This document shows, one piece after another, positions 1 to 5,697 of a stretch of DNA of 7,568 bases (positions within the stretch are counted from its first letter, which is position 1; each line of letters opens with the position of its first letter). The DNA comes from an uncultured Bacteroidales bacterium (GTDB lineage: Bacteria; Bacteroidota; Bacteroidia; Bacteroidales; UBA932). A model generated the notes under the pieces. It did no database searches. It was not told the DNA's origin and saw only the letters and a program-made list of their open reading frames with translations. Position numbers and translations under genes: made by a program. The DNA lies in contig CABQAB010000100.1 of NCBI GenBank assembly GCA_902461985.1, positions 1-7,568 on the forward strand. Direction: 5' to 3'.

Positions 1-149
1 ATGTCAGACTTGAATGTGCCCAGACCTGCACTTTGTCTGCCCTGCAGGCTCATCCCCACGGCATCATCGTGGCTGACGAGCTGTCTGTCGGCGAACTCAA
101 GGTCAATACCTACCGCTACTTCAAGGACATAGAGAAAGCGAACCTCTAA
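1..149 (+). CDS. C-terminal fragment of an unidentified protein
   Basis: An open reading frame enters from the left edge in frame 3 and stops at TAA 147-149, leaving 48 readable residues that end in YFKDIEKANL. Codon choice is GC-rich at third positions (many GTC, GCC, ATC, CTG, AAG codons), like the recognised genes nearby, which supports real coding. The visible piece has two cysteines (ECAQTC), a short hydrophobic stretch (GIIVADEL) and a charged C-terminus, with no membrane helix or motif that I can assign to a family. It is the C-terminal end only, cut by the window boundary, so no function is proposed. It converges on the aminopeptidase gene and shares the terminator at 167-207 with it. 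Confidence 0.6.
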   Translation, partial: VRLECAQTCTLSALQAHPHGIIVADELSVGELKVNTYRYFKDIEKANL

Positions 150-166
150 TCTGCGGAAATACACCG

Positions 167-207
167 AAAATCCCCGGCAGCCTGTTGCAAGGCTCCCGGG
201 GATTTTT
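167..207. terminator. Bidirectional Rho-independent terminator
   Basis: A 16-bp stem (167-182 with 191-206) has one C:C mismatch and an 8-nt loop (TGTTGCAA). The core arms are TCCCCGG and CCGGGGA. AAAA precedes the stem and TTTTT ends it, so both transcripts gain a U tract. It lies 17 nt after the stop of the + strand fragment and about 20 nt past the stop of the minus-strand aminopeptidase gene, as expected between convergent genes. Confidence 0.9.
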
Positions 208-228
208 CAATGACAGCGGACCGGCTTG

Positions 229-1674
229 TCAGGCTTTCATCAATGCTTCGATGTCGGCGGAAGCGACAGGGAGGCGGGAGTGACCGAGGCGGCGTGCGCC
301 GTCAGGGGTGATGAGAACGTCGTCTTCGAGACGGATGCCGCCGAAGTCGAGGTATTCGCGTTCGATGCGGGAGTAGTTTACCCGGCCTTTGTCTAAAGAA
401 CCGTTCTTCCAGAGTTTCAGCAGTTCAGGGATGAAGTAAATCCCCGGTTCATCGGTAATTACGTTTCCGGGAACGAGGCGGCGGGCCATCCTCAGGTTTG
501 CGAGTCCCACTCCACCTTCGCGCTTCTGGTCAGGGTCGTAGCCTACGAGATTCTCGCCTATGTCTTCCATGTCGTGCACGTCCAGACCCATATTGTGGCC
601 CAGGCCATGGGGCATGAAGAGTCCTCCTATGCCGTCTGCGGCCATCTCGGCGGGATCGCCGTCCACTATTCCTATGGCTTTGAGCGATTCGAGCATCTTT
701 GTCACGGTGGAGATGTGGACTTCGCGCCATGTAATGCCCGGACGGGCCATGGAGAATGCGTGCTCATTGCAGGCATGGACTATGTCGTAGATTTCCTTCT
801 GCTTGGCCGTGAATCTGCCTCCGGTAGGGTAGGTGCGCGTGAAATCCGAAGCATAGTGAGTGTTGCTTTCCGCGCCGGCATCCACCAACAGCAGTTTTCC
901 TTCAGCGATGTGTGCGTTGTGGAGGTGGTTGTGCATGGTCTCGCCGTGCTGTGAAAGAATGGTCGTGAATGACACGCCCCAGCCTTCGGAAAGGGTCAGG
1001 CCTTCCATTTTGCCCACGATGTTCTGTTCGTATTCGCCCGGACGGCAGTTCTCCATCGCCACGGTGTGCATCCTTATTCCTATGTCGCAGGCCTTGTCGA
1101 TTTCTTCGATTTCACAGTCCTGTTTTACGAGTCTCATGCTTATGACTGCCCGTGCGAGTGCTTCGGAAGCATATTCATTTGCCGGGAGAGTCTGTCCCAA
1201 CGCAGCCGGATTCAGCCCGAGAGCGTTGCCCAAGGCTATGGCATTGTAGTAGCGGCTCTGCGGCAGGAAATGAATCTTTCTGCCTTTTGCCTGACTGTCT
1301 GCGATATATGAGAAAAAGTCCTTGTAAGGAGCCGATGCGGAATCCCCTATGCATCCGGCATTCTCTCCTGTCCCGATTTCCGCGGCCAGTTCCGCAACCG
1401 GAACCTGGGGCCCCATCCACACAATGTCGTCTATGTCCACGTCATCCGCGAAAATCTTCTCCCTGCCGTTGTCGAGGTCTATGGCGGCCGCATAGCATGG
1501 CCTGTCTATACCCCAGAAATACAGGAAGTTGCTGTCCTGCCTGAACTTGTAGTCATTGCCGCGGTAGTTCGCAGGGGCTTCGGCATTACCCGGAAACACC
1601 GCGATTCCGCTTTCCCCCTTGAGCCTGGAAAGCAGTTCCGCCCTCCTGGCCTTGTATATTTCCTTTGAAAACAT
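229..1674 (-). CDS. pepP: Aminopeptidase P family protein (Xaa-Pro aminopeptidase, M24B)
   Basis: The 481-residue protein has the two-domain layout of aminopeptidase P, which removes the N-terminal residue from peptides whose second residue is proline. The N-terminal AMP_N-type domain covers about residues 3-150 (for example RQDSNFLYFWGI at 45-56). A pita-bread M24 catalytic domain follows at about 190-465. All five expected metal ligands are visible: D265 in VDAG, D277 in SDFTRTYP, H360 in HGLGH, E409 in TDEPGIY and E450 in GIRLED. H367 in LDVHD matches the second conserved histidine. No signal peptide is seen, so it should be a cytosolic dinuclear (probably Mn2+) enzyme. The length is slightly above that of E. 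coli PepP (about 440 aa). The ATG follows the terminal repeat of the 1676-1840 element by one base, so the whole leader is repeat DNA, and no Shine-Dalgarno is visible. asd lies upstream on the same strand, 214 bp away. Substrate preference beyond Xaa-Pro cannot be read from sequence. Confidence 0.93.
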   Translation of the reverse strand: MFSKEIYKARRAELLSRLKGESGIAVFPGNAEAPANYRGNDYKFRQDSNFLYFWGIDRPCYAAAIDLDNGREKIFADDVDIDDIVWMGPQVPVAELAAEIGTGENAGCIGDSASAPYKDFFSYIADSQAKGRKIHFLPQSRYYNAIALGNALGLNPAALGQTLPANEYASEALARAVISMRLVKQDCEIEEIDKACDIGIRMHTVAMENCRPGEYEQNIVGKMEGLTLSEGWGVSFTTILSQHGETMHNHLHNAHIAEGKLLLVDAGAESNTHYASDFTRTYPTGGRFTAKQKEIYDIVHACNEHAFSMARPGITWREVHISTVTKMLESLKAIGIVDGDPAEMAADGIGGLFMPHGLGHNMGLDVHDMEDIGENLVGYDPDQKREGGVGLANLRMARRLVPGNVITDEPGIYFIPELLKLWKNGSLDKGRVNYSRIEREYLDFGGIRLEDDVLITPDGARRLGHSRLPVASADIEALMKA

Positions 1675-1675
1675 A

Positions 1676-1840
1676 AGAAACTGTTTTGAAATATTTACTC
1701 TCGTTCTTTATGGTCCTTTTTGGCCATTTTCTTCTGCTTCATCGGTTACATAGCTACGGCTATGCGCCCTCTTCAGCAATTGAAACTGTCTCGAAAATTA
1801 CTGCATAAATAACTTCGGCAAACATTTCAAAACAGTTTCT
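1676..1840. repeat. MITE-like element with 17-bp terminal inverted repeats (copy A)
   Basis: AGAAACTGTTTTGAAAT at 1676-1692 is matched perfectly in inverted orientation by ATTTCAAAACAGTTTCT at 1824-1840. Allowing one mismatch, the pairing runs on to 20 of 21 positions. The 131-bp core is non-coding apart from a 15-codon ORF. It holds a perfect 6-bp hairpin, CATAGC-TACG-GCTATG (1749-1764), whose C(UACG)G loop is of the very stable UNCG class on the + strand RNA. It also holds a bulged hairpin at 1710-1727 (ATGG-T-CC, loop TTTTT, GG-CCAT). I see no clear target duplication at the edges. Three shorter relatives of the terminal repeats occur elsewhere in this window. The element fills most of the asd-pepP spacer. 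The inverted repeats are seen directly; mobility is inferred. Confidence 0.7.
1695..1742 (-). other. 15-codon lysine-rich mini-ORF inside repeat copy A
   Basis: The ORF reads MKQKKMAKKDHKERE and stops with TAA. Six of 15 residues are lysine. An in-frame TAA sits two codons before the ATG, so this is its full extent. It ends about 20 bases before the pepP start codon. No ribosome binding site is visible, though that is uninformative in this phylum. It is recorded because it is the only short ORF in the element's core that I would test; it may simply be chance in A-rich DNA. Confidence 0.2.
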
Positions 1841-1888
1841 AAATGTATCTGAATTTATCTGTTGTTGTCAATCCGTCATCCGGCGGAA

Positions 1889-2887
1889 TCATTTCAAATA
1901 TCCTTTCTGAAGCAGCACTTCCGCAATCTGCACCGCGTTCGTGGCTGCTCCCTTGCGTATGTTGTCGGCAACGCACCAAAGATTCAGCCCGTTTTCAACA
2001 GACTCGTCCCTGCGTATGCGTCCTACGAAGACCTCATCCTTTCCGGCGGCGTTCAGCGGCATCGGATATATCCCCATAGCAGGATCATCCTGAACCACAG
2101 CACCCGGAAAAGCCGCAATCTCCTTCCTTATGTCTTCTATTTCGAATGGTTTTTCCAGCTCAAGGTTTATGGACTCCGAATGTCCGCCCGTAACCGGCAC
2201 ACGCACAGTCGTTGCCGTAACTTTTATGCTTGGGTCTAAAATTTTGTGGGTCTCGTTCACCATTTTCATCTCCTCTTTCGTATATCCGTTTTCGAGGAAT
2301 GAATCTATGTGCGGGAGTATGTTCATGTCAATCGGACAAGGGTAGACGGCAGGGTATTCGCCCCATTTCCCGCCTTCCCTTTCGGCTTTCATCTGGTTCA
2401 GTGCCTTATATCCCGTTCCCGAGACGGACTGATATGTCGAAACTACAATCCTTCGGATGCCGTAGCGATAATGAATCGGCGCAATGGCGATAAGCATCTG
2501 GATGGTCGAGCAGTTGGGATTGGCTATAATCATGTCCTCTTCGGTGAGGGCGTCGGCATTTATTTCCGGGATTATGAGTTTTTTGGACGGGTCCATCCTC
2601 CAGTATGAGGAATTGTCCACCACATGGCATCCGACGGCCGCAAAACGCGGGGCCAATTCTCCTGAAACGCTCCCTCCTGCTGAAAAAAGGGCGAGGTCGG
2701 GTTTATGTGATATCGCATCTTCCGCCCGGACCACGTCATATTCCCTGCCTTTGAATATGATTTTTCTGCCTATAGATCTGTCCGATGCTACCGGATATAA
2801 TTCACTTACCGGGAAATTCCTTTCCTCCAGGACCTGCAACATTCTGGTCCCCACGAGCCCAGTGGCTCCAACTACTGCTACCTTCAT
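1889..2887 (-). CDS. asd: Aspartate-semialdehyde dehydrogenase
   Basis: The 332-residue enzyme reduces aspartyl phosphate to aspartate-4-semialdehyde with NADPH, the branch point towards lysine/diaminopimelate, threonine and methionine. The N-terminal Rossmann motif GATGLVG is at residues 7-13. The catalytic cysteine is C126 in NPNCST, and the catalytic histidine is H236 in VTGGHSES. The SAGGS turn near residue 70 and the C-terminal NLWCVADNIRKGAATNAVQ segment are also family features. The length is normal for the bacterial enzyme. The frame is open 19 codons further upstream to an ATG at 2944, but that extension (MCCFCPRLS...) has no family counterpart, and the Rossmann fold conventionally begins at MKVAVVGATG. 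The start is therefore placed at 2887. A TATTTTTG -7 box lies 22 nt upstream. pepP follows on the same strand after repeat copy A, so cotranscription is possible but unproven. Confidence 0.95.
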   Translation of the reverse strand: MKVAVVGATGLVGTRMLQVLEERNFPVSELYPVASDRSIGRKIIFKGREYDVVRAEDAISHKPDLALFSAGGSVSGELAPRFAAVGCHVVDNSSYWRMDPSKKLIIPEINADALTEEDMIIANPNCSTIQMLIAIAPIHYRYGIRRIVVSTYQSVSGTGYKALNQMKAEREGGKWGEYPAVYPCPIDMNILPHIDSFLENGYTKEEMKMVNETHKILDPSIKVTATTVRVPVTGGHSESINLELEKPFEIEDIRKEIAAFPGAVVQDDPAMGIYPMPLNAAGKDEVFVGRIRRDESVENGLNLWCVADNIRKGAATNAVQIAEVLLQKGYLK

Positions 2888-2908
2888 ATCTTCAATTCTT
2901 ATATCATA

Positions 2909-2916
2909 CAAAAATA
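2909..2916 (-). promoter_or_regulatory. Putative -7 box for asd
   Basis: On the minus strand TATTTTTG fits the Bacteroidota -7 consensus TAnnTTTG, 21 nt before the asd ATG, giving a short leader of roughly 15 nt. A properly spaced TTTG is missing: the nearest TTTGs lie 14 and 25 nt upstream, with a GTTG at about 20 nt. The -33 half is therefore weak. This box sits upstream of the ATG at 2887 but inside the longer asd reading frame, which supports the shorter start. Confidence 0.45.
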
Positions 2917-3003
2917 GTGAAAGCCGAGGGCAAAAACAACACAAAATGTCATCTGCGTTTGCCGAGGCATGTCCGTTTTTCCAAGATTCTGCGGAAATTT
3001 ACT

Positions 3004-3011
3004 TAAATTTG
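3004..3011 (+). promoter_or_regulatory. Putative -7 box for the 87-aa gene
   Basis: TAAATTTG matches TAnnTTTG perfectly, 25 nt before the ATG at 3037, predicting transcription from about 3017. The upstream -33 position has only a T-run (2976-2980) rather than TTTG. Together with the asd box about 90 bp away on the other strand, it forms a divergent promoter region. Confidence 0.45.
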
Positions 3012-3036
3012 CAAGTATGGGCATGAGTGGCTTTTC

Positions 3037-3300
3037 ATGAGACAATATAAGAATCAGGACGGAAAAAAGGTTGTGGAAATAGACAGCTTAGCATTTCTAT
3101 ACGAGAGGAAAGGCTATTCCTGGTTGCGTCGTCATTGGCTCAACCGGAAGTACAGACGCGCAATCCTCAAGGCGGACATCGTCAAGGCAGCCGACAGCAA
3201 GGTTGCCGGGGATGTCCGGAAATATTATTTCTATTCGCCGGAAAGACACAGGCAGCATCCGGAGCTGAGAACAGAAGAGGCTGAAAAGTCTGATTTGTGA
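3037..3300 (+). CDS. Small basic protein of unknown function (87 aa)
   Basis: I do not recognise this family. The predicted product is 87 residues, soluble and strongly basic in the middle. A tryptophan/arginine-rich segment, SWLRRHWLNRKYRRAILKAD, lies at about residues 28-47, followed by a mixed charged region with aromatic residues (RKYYFYSPERHRQH) and an acidic tail ending in EKSDL. There is no signal peptide or membrane helix. Codon choice looks like that of neighbouring genes (GTC, GCC, AAG, GAC, CCG), and a perfect TAnnTTTG box lies upstream, which together favour a real gene. It stands alone between the asd start region and the convergent GntR gene. The basic centre could suit RNA or DNA binding, but that is only composition-based inference. 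An antisense ORF over the same span is weaker because it lacks a promoter. Confidence 0.6.
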   Translation: MRQYKNQDGKKVVEIDSLAFLYERKGYSWLRRHWLNRKYRRAILKADIVKAADSKVAGDVRKYYFYSPERHRQHPELRTEEAEKSDL

Positions 3301-3310
3301 CATTCGAATC

Positions 3311-3344
3311 GGCGGGCCGGAAATTCAATGATTCCCTGCCCGCC
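3311..3344. terminator. GC-rich hairpin between convergent genes
   Basis: GGCGGGC (3311-3317) pairs perfectly with GCCCGCC (3338-3344). Inside the loop GGAA and TTCC can pair further. It lies 10 nt after the stop of the 87-aa gene and 33 nt past the stop of the GntR gene. Neither strand has a T run straight after the stem, so it is not a classical intrinsic terminator. It may still block transcription or protect 3' ends. Confidence 0.5.
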
Positions 3345-3377
3345 GGACAAAAAAGTATAATAAGTACTTGTGAGGTC

Positions 3378-3713
3378 TTATGTGAGTTCGTGGATGTCAA
3401 TTCCGAGAAGCTGGATTCTGCGGCTGATCAGAGGCCAGTCCTGCTCTAAGAATTCTTTCCGTTGCGATTCAAGGACTTTCCCCCGCGCCCCCGGAGCGAC
3501 ATAATAGCCGATTCCCCTTTTGTTGTAGATGATTTCATCGGAGGTGAGTTTCTCATAACTTCTCATCACGGTATTGGGGTTTACGCCCATTGCCACGGCA
3601 TATTCCCGGACGGAAGGGATTCTGTCCTCATCGCCTATTTCGCCGGAGAGTATTTTCTCGCAAAGCGATTCGGCAATCTGAAGATAGATGGATTTATTTG
3701 AATTGAATTCCAT
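3378..3713 (-). CDS. GntR-family transcriptional repressor, short YtrA-type
   Basis: The product is a 111-residue DNA-binding regulator. A GntR winged helix-turn-helix covers residues 5-75: IYLQIAESLCEKILSGEI (helix 1), RIPSVREYAVAMGVN (helix 2) and NPNTVMRSYEKL (recognition helix), with the wing around KRGIGYYVA. Only about 35 residues follow, as in the YtrA subfamily, whose short tail serves for dimerisation rather than ligand binding. It is the last gene of a three-gene minus-strand operon behind an ABC ATPase and permease, the usual partners of YtrA-type regulators, with a 41-nt gap to the permease. Repeat copy B fills that gap. It probably binds the dyad at 5495-5518 at the head of its own operon. 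The inducer is unknown; relatives respond to cell-envelope stress or antibiotics, which is family knowledge and not visible here. Confidence 0.92.
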   Translation of the reverse strand: MEFNSNKSIYLQIAESLCEKILSGEIGDEDRIPSVREYAVAMGVNPNTVMRSYEKLTSDEIIYNKRGIGYYVAPGARGKVLESQRKEFLEQDWPLISRRIQLLGIDIHELT

Positions 3714-3716
3714 ATT

Positions 3717-3757
3717 CTTAGAAACTTTTTGAAATTTTATGTCAAAACAGCTTCTTA
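3717..3757. repeat. Short inverted-repeat element, copy B
   Basis: On the minus strand it begins TAAGAAGCTGTTTTGAC and ends AAAAAGTTTCTAAG. The arms (3720-3732 and 3742-3755) pair with one mismatch and one single-base gap around a short AT loop. The initial TAA is the stop codon of the permease gene, and the right end lies 3 nt before the GntR start codon. The copy therefore spans the whole intercistronic gap. It shares its arms with the terminal repeats of copy A. Confidence 0.6.
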
Positions 3758-4579
3758 AAATTTAACTGTCTTGATTCGGTAATATACCCAGACCAGAAGC
3801 CCAATGAGTTCAGCGACTGCCAGAGACCAGGCGACAGCCTTGAAAGCCTGCAATGTGGAGCGCACGTTCTCCATATACTGGAACCTTTCGATCAGGCCCT
3901 CGAAGGACGGGGCAAAGAAACCGAAAATGATGCTTATGACTGCATACACGCCGATAATCACGAGAATGGTCTTGCCGGCTTTGTTTTTCTTGAAGTACAG
4001 CGCACCCAAAAGGAAAATGAGAATCCACTCGGTTATACCGACAACGGCTGATATGAACATTTCAGCAGTAGTGAAGACATTGAAGTCAGCCTCGTTGTTC
4101 AACTTGAAAAGCAGTTCGTTCAAGTCCCCAACAGAGCCGTATGCTAAAGAGGCTATGCTGTCCCCGGTTGATTTGTCAGCAAGGCATAGGAGAGAATCCG
4201 CACTCAAAGCGATGACGGCATAGGCCAAAGGTATTATGACACAGGTGATAAGAACGGCTGAAACTGTTTTTTCGAGGGCCGATGCCGGAATCAGAGTGAA
4301 AAATGAGCCTTTGCGCTTTTCGGTAAAATAGCCATAGCTCCTTGCCGGAATTGCGACGACCAGCACAACGAAAGCCAGAGCGAACACGGCAGTTCTGCCG
4401 GCTACGCCGTAACTGTCTGCAGAGCCAGTAATTACAAAACTGAGCAAAAGCGAGAAACAGTATAGTACAACTCCTGACAAAGCCGTCAGCAGAACAGTCA
4501 GGGCCGAATTGTTGAAGACATTTTTAAGGTCTGACACGAAGTATTTGCCGAACCTGCGGAAATCAAATGTATTGTTCAT
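3755..4579 (-). CDS. ABC transporter permease, ABC-2-like
   Basis: This 274-residue integral membrane protein is the channel half of the exporter whose ATPase lies just upstream. Likely helices are at residues 27-50, 62-79, 105-125, 171-196, 203-223 and 245-267, six in all. Between helices 2 and 3 is a cytoplasmic loop, YFTEKRKGSFFTLIPAS, followed by ALEK. This P-x-S-x-x-EK pattern is common in Bacteroidota ABC-2-type permeases. A long loop (about 126-170) separates helices 3 and 4 and should be exposed outside. There is no cleavable signal peptide. The gene follows the ATPase by 49 nt and precedes the GntR gene by 41 nt, both gaps holding copies of the same inverted repeat. Its TAA stop is the first triplet of copy B. 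The substrate cannot be told from sequence; export of a peptide antibiotic or a lipid-related compound would fit a YtrA-type operon. Confidence 0.85.
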   Translation of the reverse strand: MNNTFDFRRFGKYFVSDLKNVFNNSALTVLLTALSGVVLYCFSLLLSFVITGSADSYGVAGRTAVFALAFVVLVVAIPARSYGYFTEKRKGSFFTLIPASALEKTVSAVLITCVIIPLAYAVIALSADSLLCLADKSTGDSIASLAYGSVGDLNELLFKLNNEADFNVFTTAEMFISAVVGITEWILIFLLGALYFKKNKAGKTILVIIGVYAVISIIFGFFAPSFEGLIERFQYMENVRSTLQAFKAVAWSLAVAELIGLLVWVYYRIKTVKF

Positions 4580-4585
4580 GATTCA

Positions 4586-4631
4586 TTATAATCTGTTTGG
4601 AAATTTTTAAAAAGGTCAAAACGGCTTCTTA
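4586..4631. repeat. Short inverted-repeat element, copy C
   Basis: On the minus strand it begins TAAGAAGCCGTTTTGACC and ends TTTCCAAACAGATTATAA. The first 17 bases differ from copy B by one base. The second arm is the most decayed of the four copies (CAAACAGATT in place of AAAACAGTTTCT). The TAA at its start is the stop codon of the ATPase gene, and the permease ATG begins 7 nt beyond its end. Confidence 0.55.
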
Positions 4632-5465
4632 GTTTTTTGGGGGTGTGAAACAGGCCTTGAACCAGTCCTTGTTCTTGTGGACCGCATTGAAAAGGGCCTC
4701 GATATTGACTTTGCTGTCCCGTCCGTCTGCGTTCGGCAGAACCTGTATGCATCCGCCGGGTATGATTTCACTGTAAAGGGCTGCCGGGTTGATTTCCGTA
4801 CCGTAGTCAAAATATACCTTTTCGCTGATTTCACTGATTGACGCATTCAGAAGCACATCCTGACGGTCGAGGATTATGACGGGATCGATGACGTTCTCAA
4901 GGTCTTTCACCTGATGGGTGGAAATGACGACCGTGGAATCTTCGCTTGTGAACTGGAGCAATGCCTTGCGGAACTGGGCCTTGGATGGGATGTCCAGTCC
5001 GTTTGTCGGCTCGTCCATGAGAATCAGACGGCAGGCGCAGGCGAGTGCGAATGAAATGTGTGTCTTCTTCAGCTGTCCGGCTGACATCCTGTCCATTCTG
5101 TTGTCCACCGGGACTTCGAAAATCGTCAGCAGCTGGCTGAAAGTCTCCATGGAGAAATTATTCCAGAATTTGCCGTAGTTCAGGGCGAACTCCATAGGTT
5201 TCATGCTGATTTCCATGACCTCGTCGCTGAGATAATAGATGTCCGAAAGCATTTCAGGCTTGCGGTCAGAAGGTTTGAATCCGCTTATGTCTATGCTTCC
5301 GGCCTGAGGCTTCTTCAATCCGCAAAGCAGTGTGAGCAGAGTGGTCTTTCCCACTCCGTTTTCTCCAAGAAGTCCGTAGATTCTGCCTGGGAGAAGTTTC
5401 ATTGAGATGTTCTTCAATACGGGATTGGCACCGTAGGAAAAACTCAAATCGTTGATTGTTACCAT
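4629..5465 (-). CDS. ABC transporter ATP-binding protein
   Basis: This 278-residue cytoplasmic nucleotide-binding subunit powers the downstream permease. The Walker A motif GENGVGKT is at residues 34-41, the signature MSAGQLKK (a variant of LSGGQ) at 127-134, Walker B LILMDEP at 147-153, the D-loop GLD at 156-158 and the H-loop histidine at H184 in ISTHQV. The Q-loop position reads YYLSDE without glutamine, as in many ABC-2-type ATPases. Residues after about 205 form a C-terminal extension of no recognised fold. The ATG at 5465 is 55 nt downstream of a strong -7 box, and no Shine-Dalgarno is visible. It is the first gene of the ATPase-permease-GntR operon and lies directly behind the predicted operator, so it should be repressed by the operon's own regulator. 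Confidence 0.92.
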   Translation of the reverse strand: MVTINDLSFSYGANPVLKNISMKLLPGRIYGLLGENGVGKTTLLTLLCGLKKPQAGSIDISGFKPSDRKPEMLSDIYYLSDEVMEISMKPMEFALNYGKFWNNFSMETFSQLLTIFEVPVDNRMDRMSAGQLKKTHISFALACACRLILMDEPTNGLDIPSKAQFRKALLQFTSEDSTVVISTHQVKDLENVIDPVIILDRQDVLLNASISEISEKVYFDYGTEINPAALYSEIIPGGCIQVLPNADGRDSKVNIEALFNAVHKNKDWFKACFTPPKN

Positions 5466-5494
5466 ATTACTATGAATTTGTTTTTGTCTTTATT

Positions 5495-5518
5495 AGTGTT
5501 CTACTTAACTAATACACT
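5495..5518. promoter_or_regulatory. Predicted GntR/YtrA-type operator
   Basis: The 24-bp dyad has perfect outer arms AGTGT and ACACT and central symmetric TA...TTAA...TA bases; 9 of 12 base pairs obey the symmetry. It starts 2 bp downstream of the -7 box at 5520-5527, covering the predicted transcription start, the classic site for repression. From memory, and not checked here, the B. subtilis YtrA operator is a very similar AGTGTA/TACACT dyad with a 13-bp spacer; this one has AGTGTT/TACACT with 12. Confidence 0.75.
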
Positions 5519-5519
5519 G

Positions 5520-5549
5520 CAAAGGTAATACATTTTTCATTATTGCAAA
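5520..5549 (-). promoter_or_regulatory. Promoter of the ABC/GntR operon
   Basis: On the minus strand TACCTTTG (5520-5527) matches the Bacteroidota -7 consensus TAnnTTTG, and TTTG (5546-5549) sits 18 bp upstream as the -33 box. Transcription should begin near 5513, inside the 5495-5518 dyad, leaving a leader of about 48 nt before the ATPase ATG. Confidence 0.8.
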
Positions 5550-5654
5550 ATTTTTTTTGACTTTTTGCGCTCACAAGATATCGACCTGCCGAAACGGGAG
5601 AGGATATATCAGAATATTTGCTAATTTCGCCCACGATTTCTCAAGTCAGATTGT

Positions 5655-5693
5655 CAAGAAGATGTTTTGAAAAATTGCAAAACAGTTTCTAAG
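5655..5693. repeat. Short inverted-repeat element, copy D
   Basis: AGAAGATGTTTTG (5657-5669) and CAAAACAGTTTCT (5678-5690) are inverted copies with 11 of 13 pairs, around an 8-nt AT-rich loop. The right arm plus the following AA repeats the right end of copy A exactly for 15 bases (5678-5692 and 1828-1842). It lies upstream of the TPR regulator gene in the opposite orientation to copies B and C, and overlaps that gene's predicted promoter. Confidence 0.6.
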
Positions 5694-5697
5694 TTTG
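5666..5697 (+). promoter_or_regulatory. Putative promoter of the TPR regulator gene
   Basis: TTTG (5666-5669), a 20-bp spacer and TAAGTTTG (5690-5697) reproduce the Bacteroidota -33/-7 pattern TTTG and TAnnTTTG with normal spacing. Transcription would start near 5703, about 20 nt before the ATG at 5724. The -33 box lies in the left arm of repeat copy D, and the -7 box begins on the last base of its right arm. Confidence 0.6.

Noticed and set aside
560..1544. Several + strand open frames of 76-130 codons opposite the aminopeptidase gene
   Set aside because: They are antisense shadows of a well-supported gene with all five metal ligands; none has a family motif or promoter.
2888..2944. N-terminal extension of asd to an upstream ATG (MCCFCPRLS...)
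   Set aside because: The family starts right at the Rossmann motif after MKV, and the extension overlaps the predicted asd -7 box, so it would not be transcribed.
2484..3026. A 180-codon + strand frame opposite asd
   Set aside because: It lies antisense to a certain enzyme gene, has no recognisable motif and runs across the asd promoter region.
2888..3036. Lysine riboswitch or leader peptide upstream of asd
   Set aside because: The predicted leader is only about 15 nt and the divergent spacer shows no conserved riboswitch-like stems.
3097..3303. Minus-strand 68-codon frame opposite the 87-aa gene
   Set aside because: It has no -7 box and no motif, while the + strand frame has a perfect TAnnTTTG box and native codon use.
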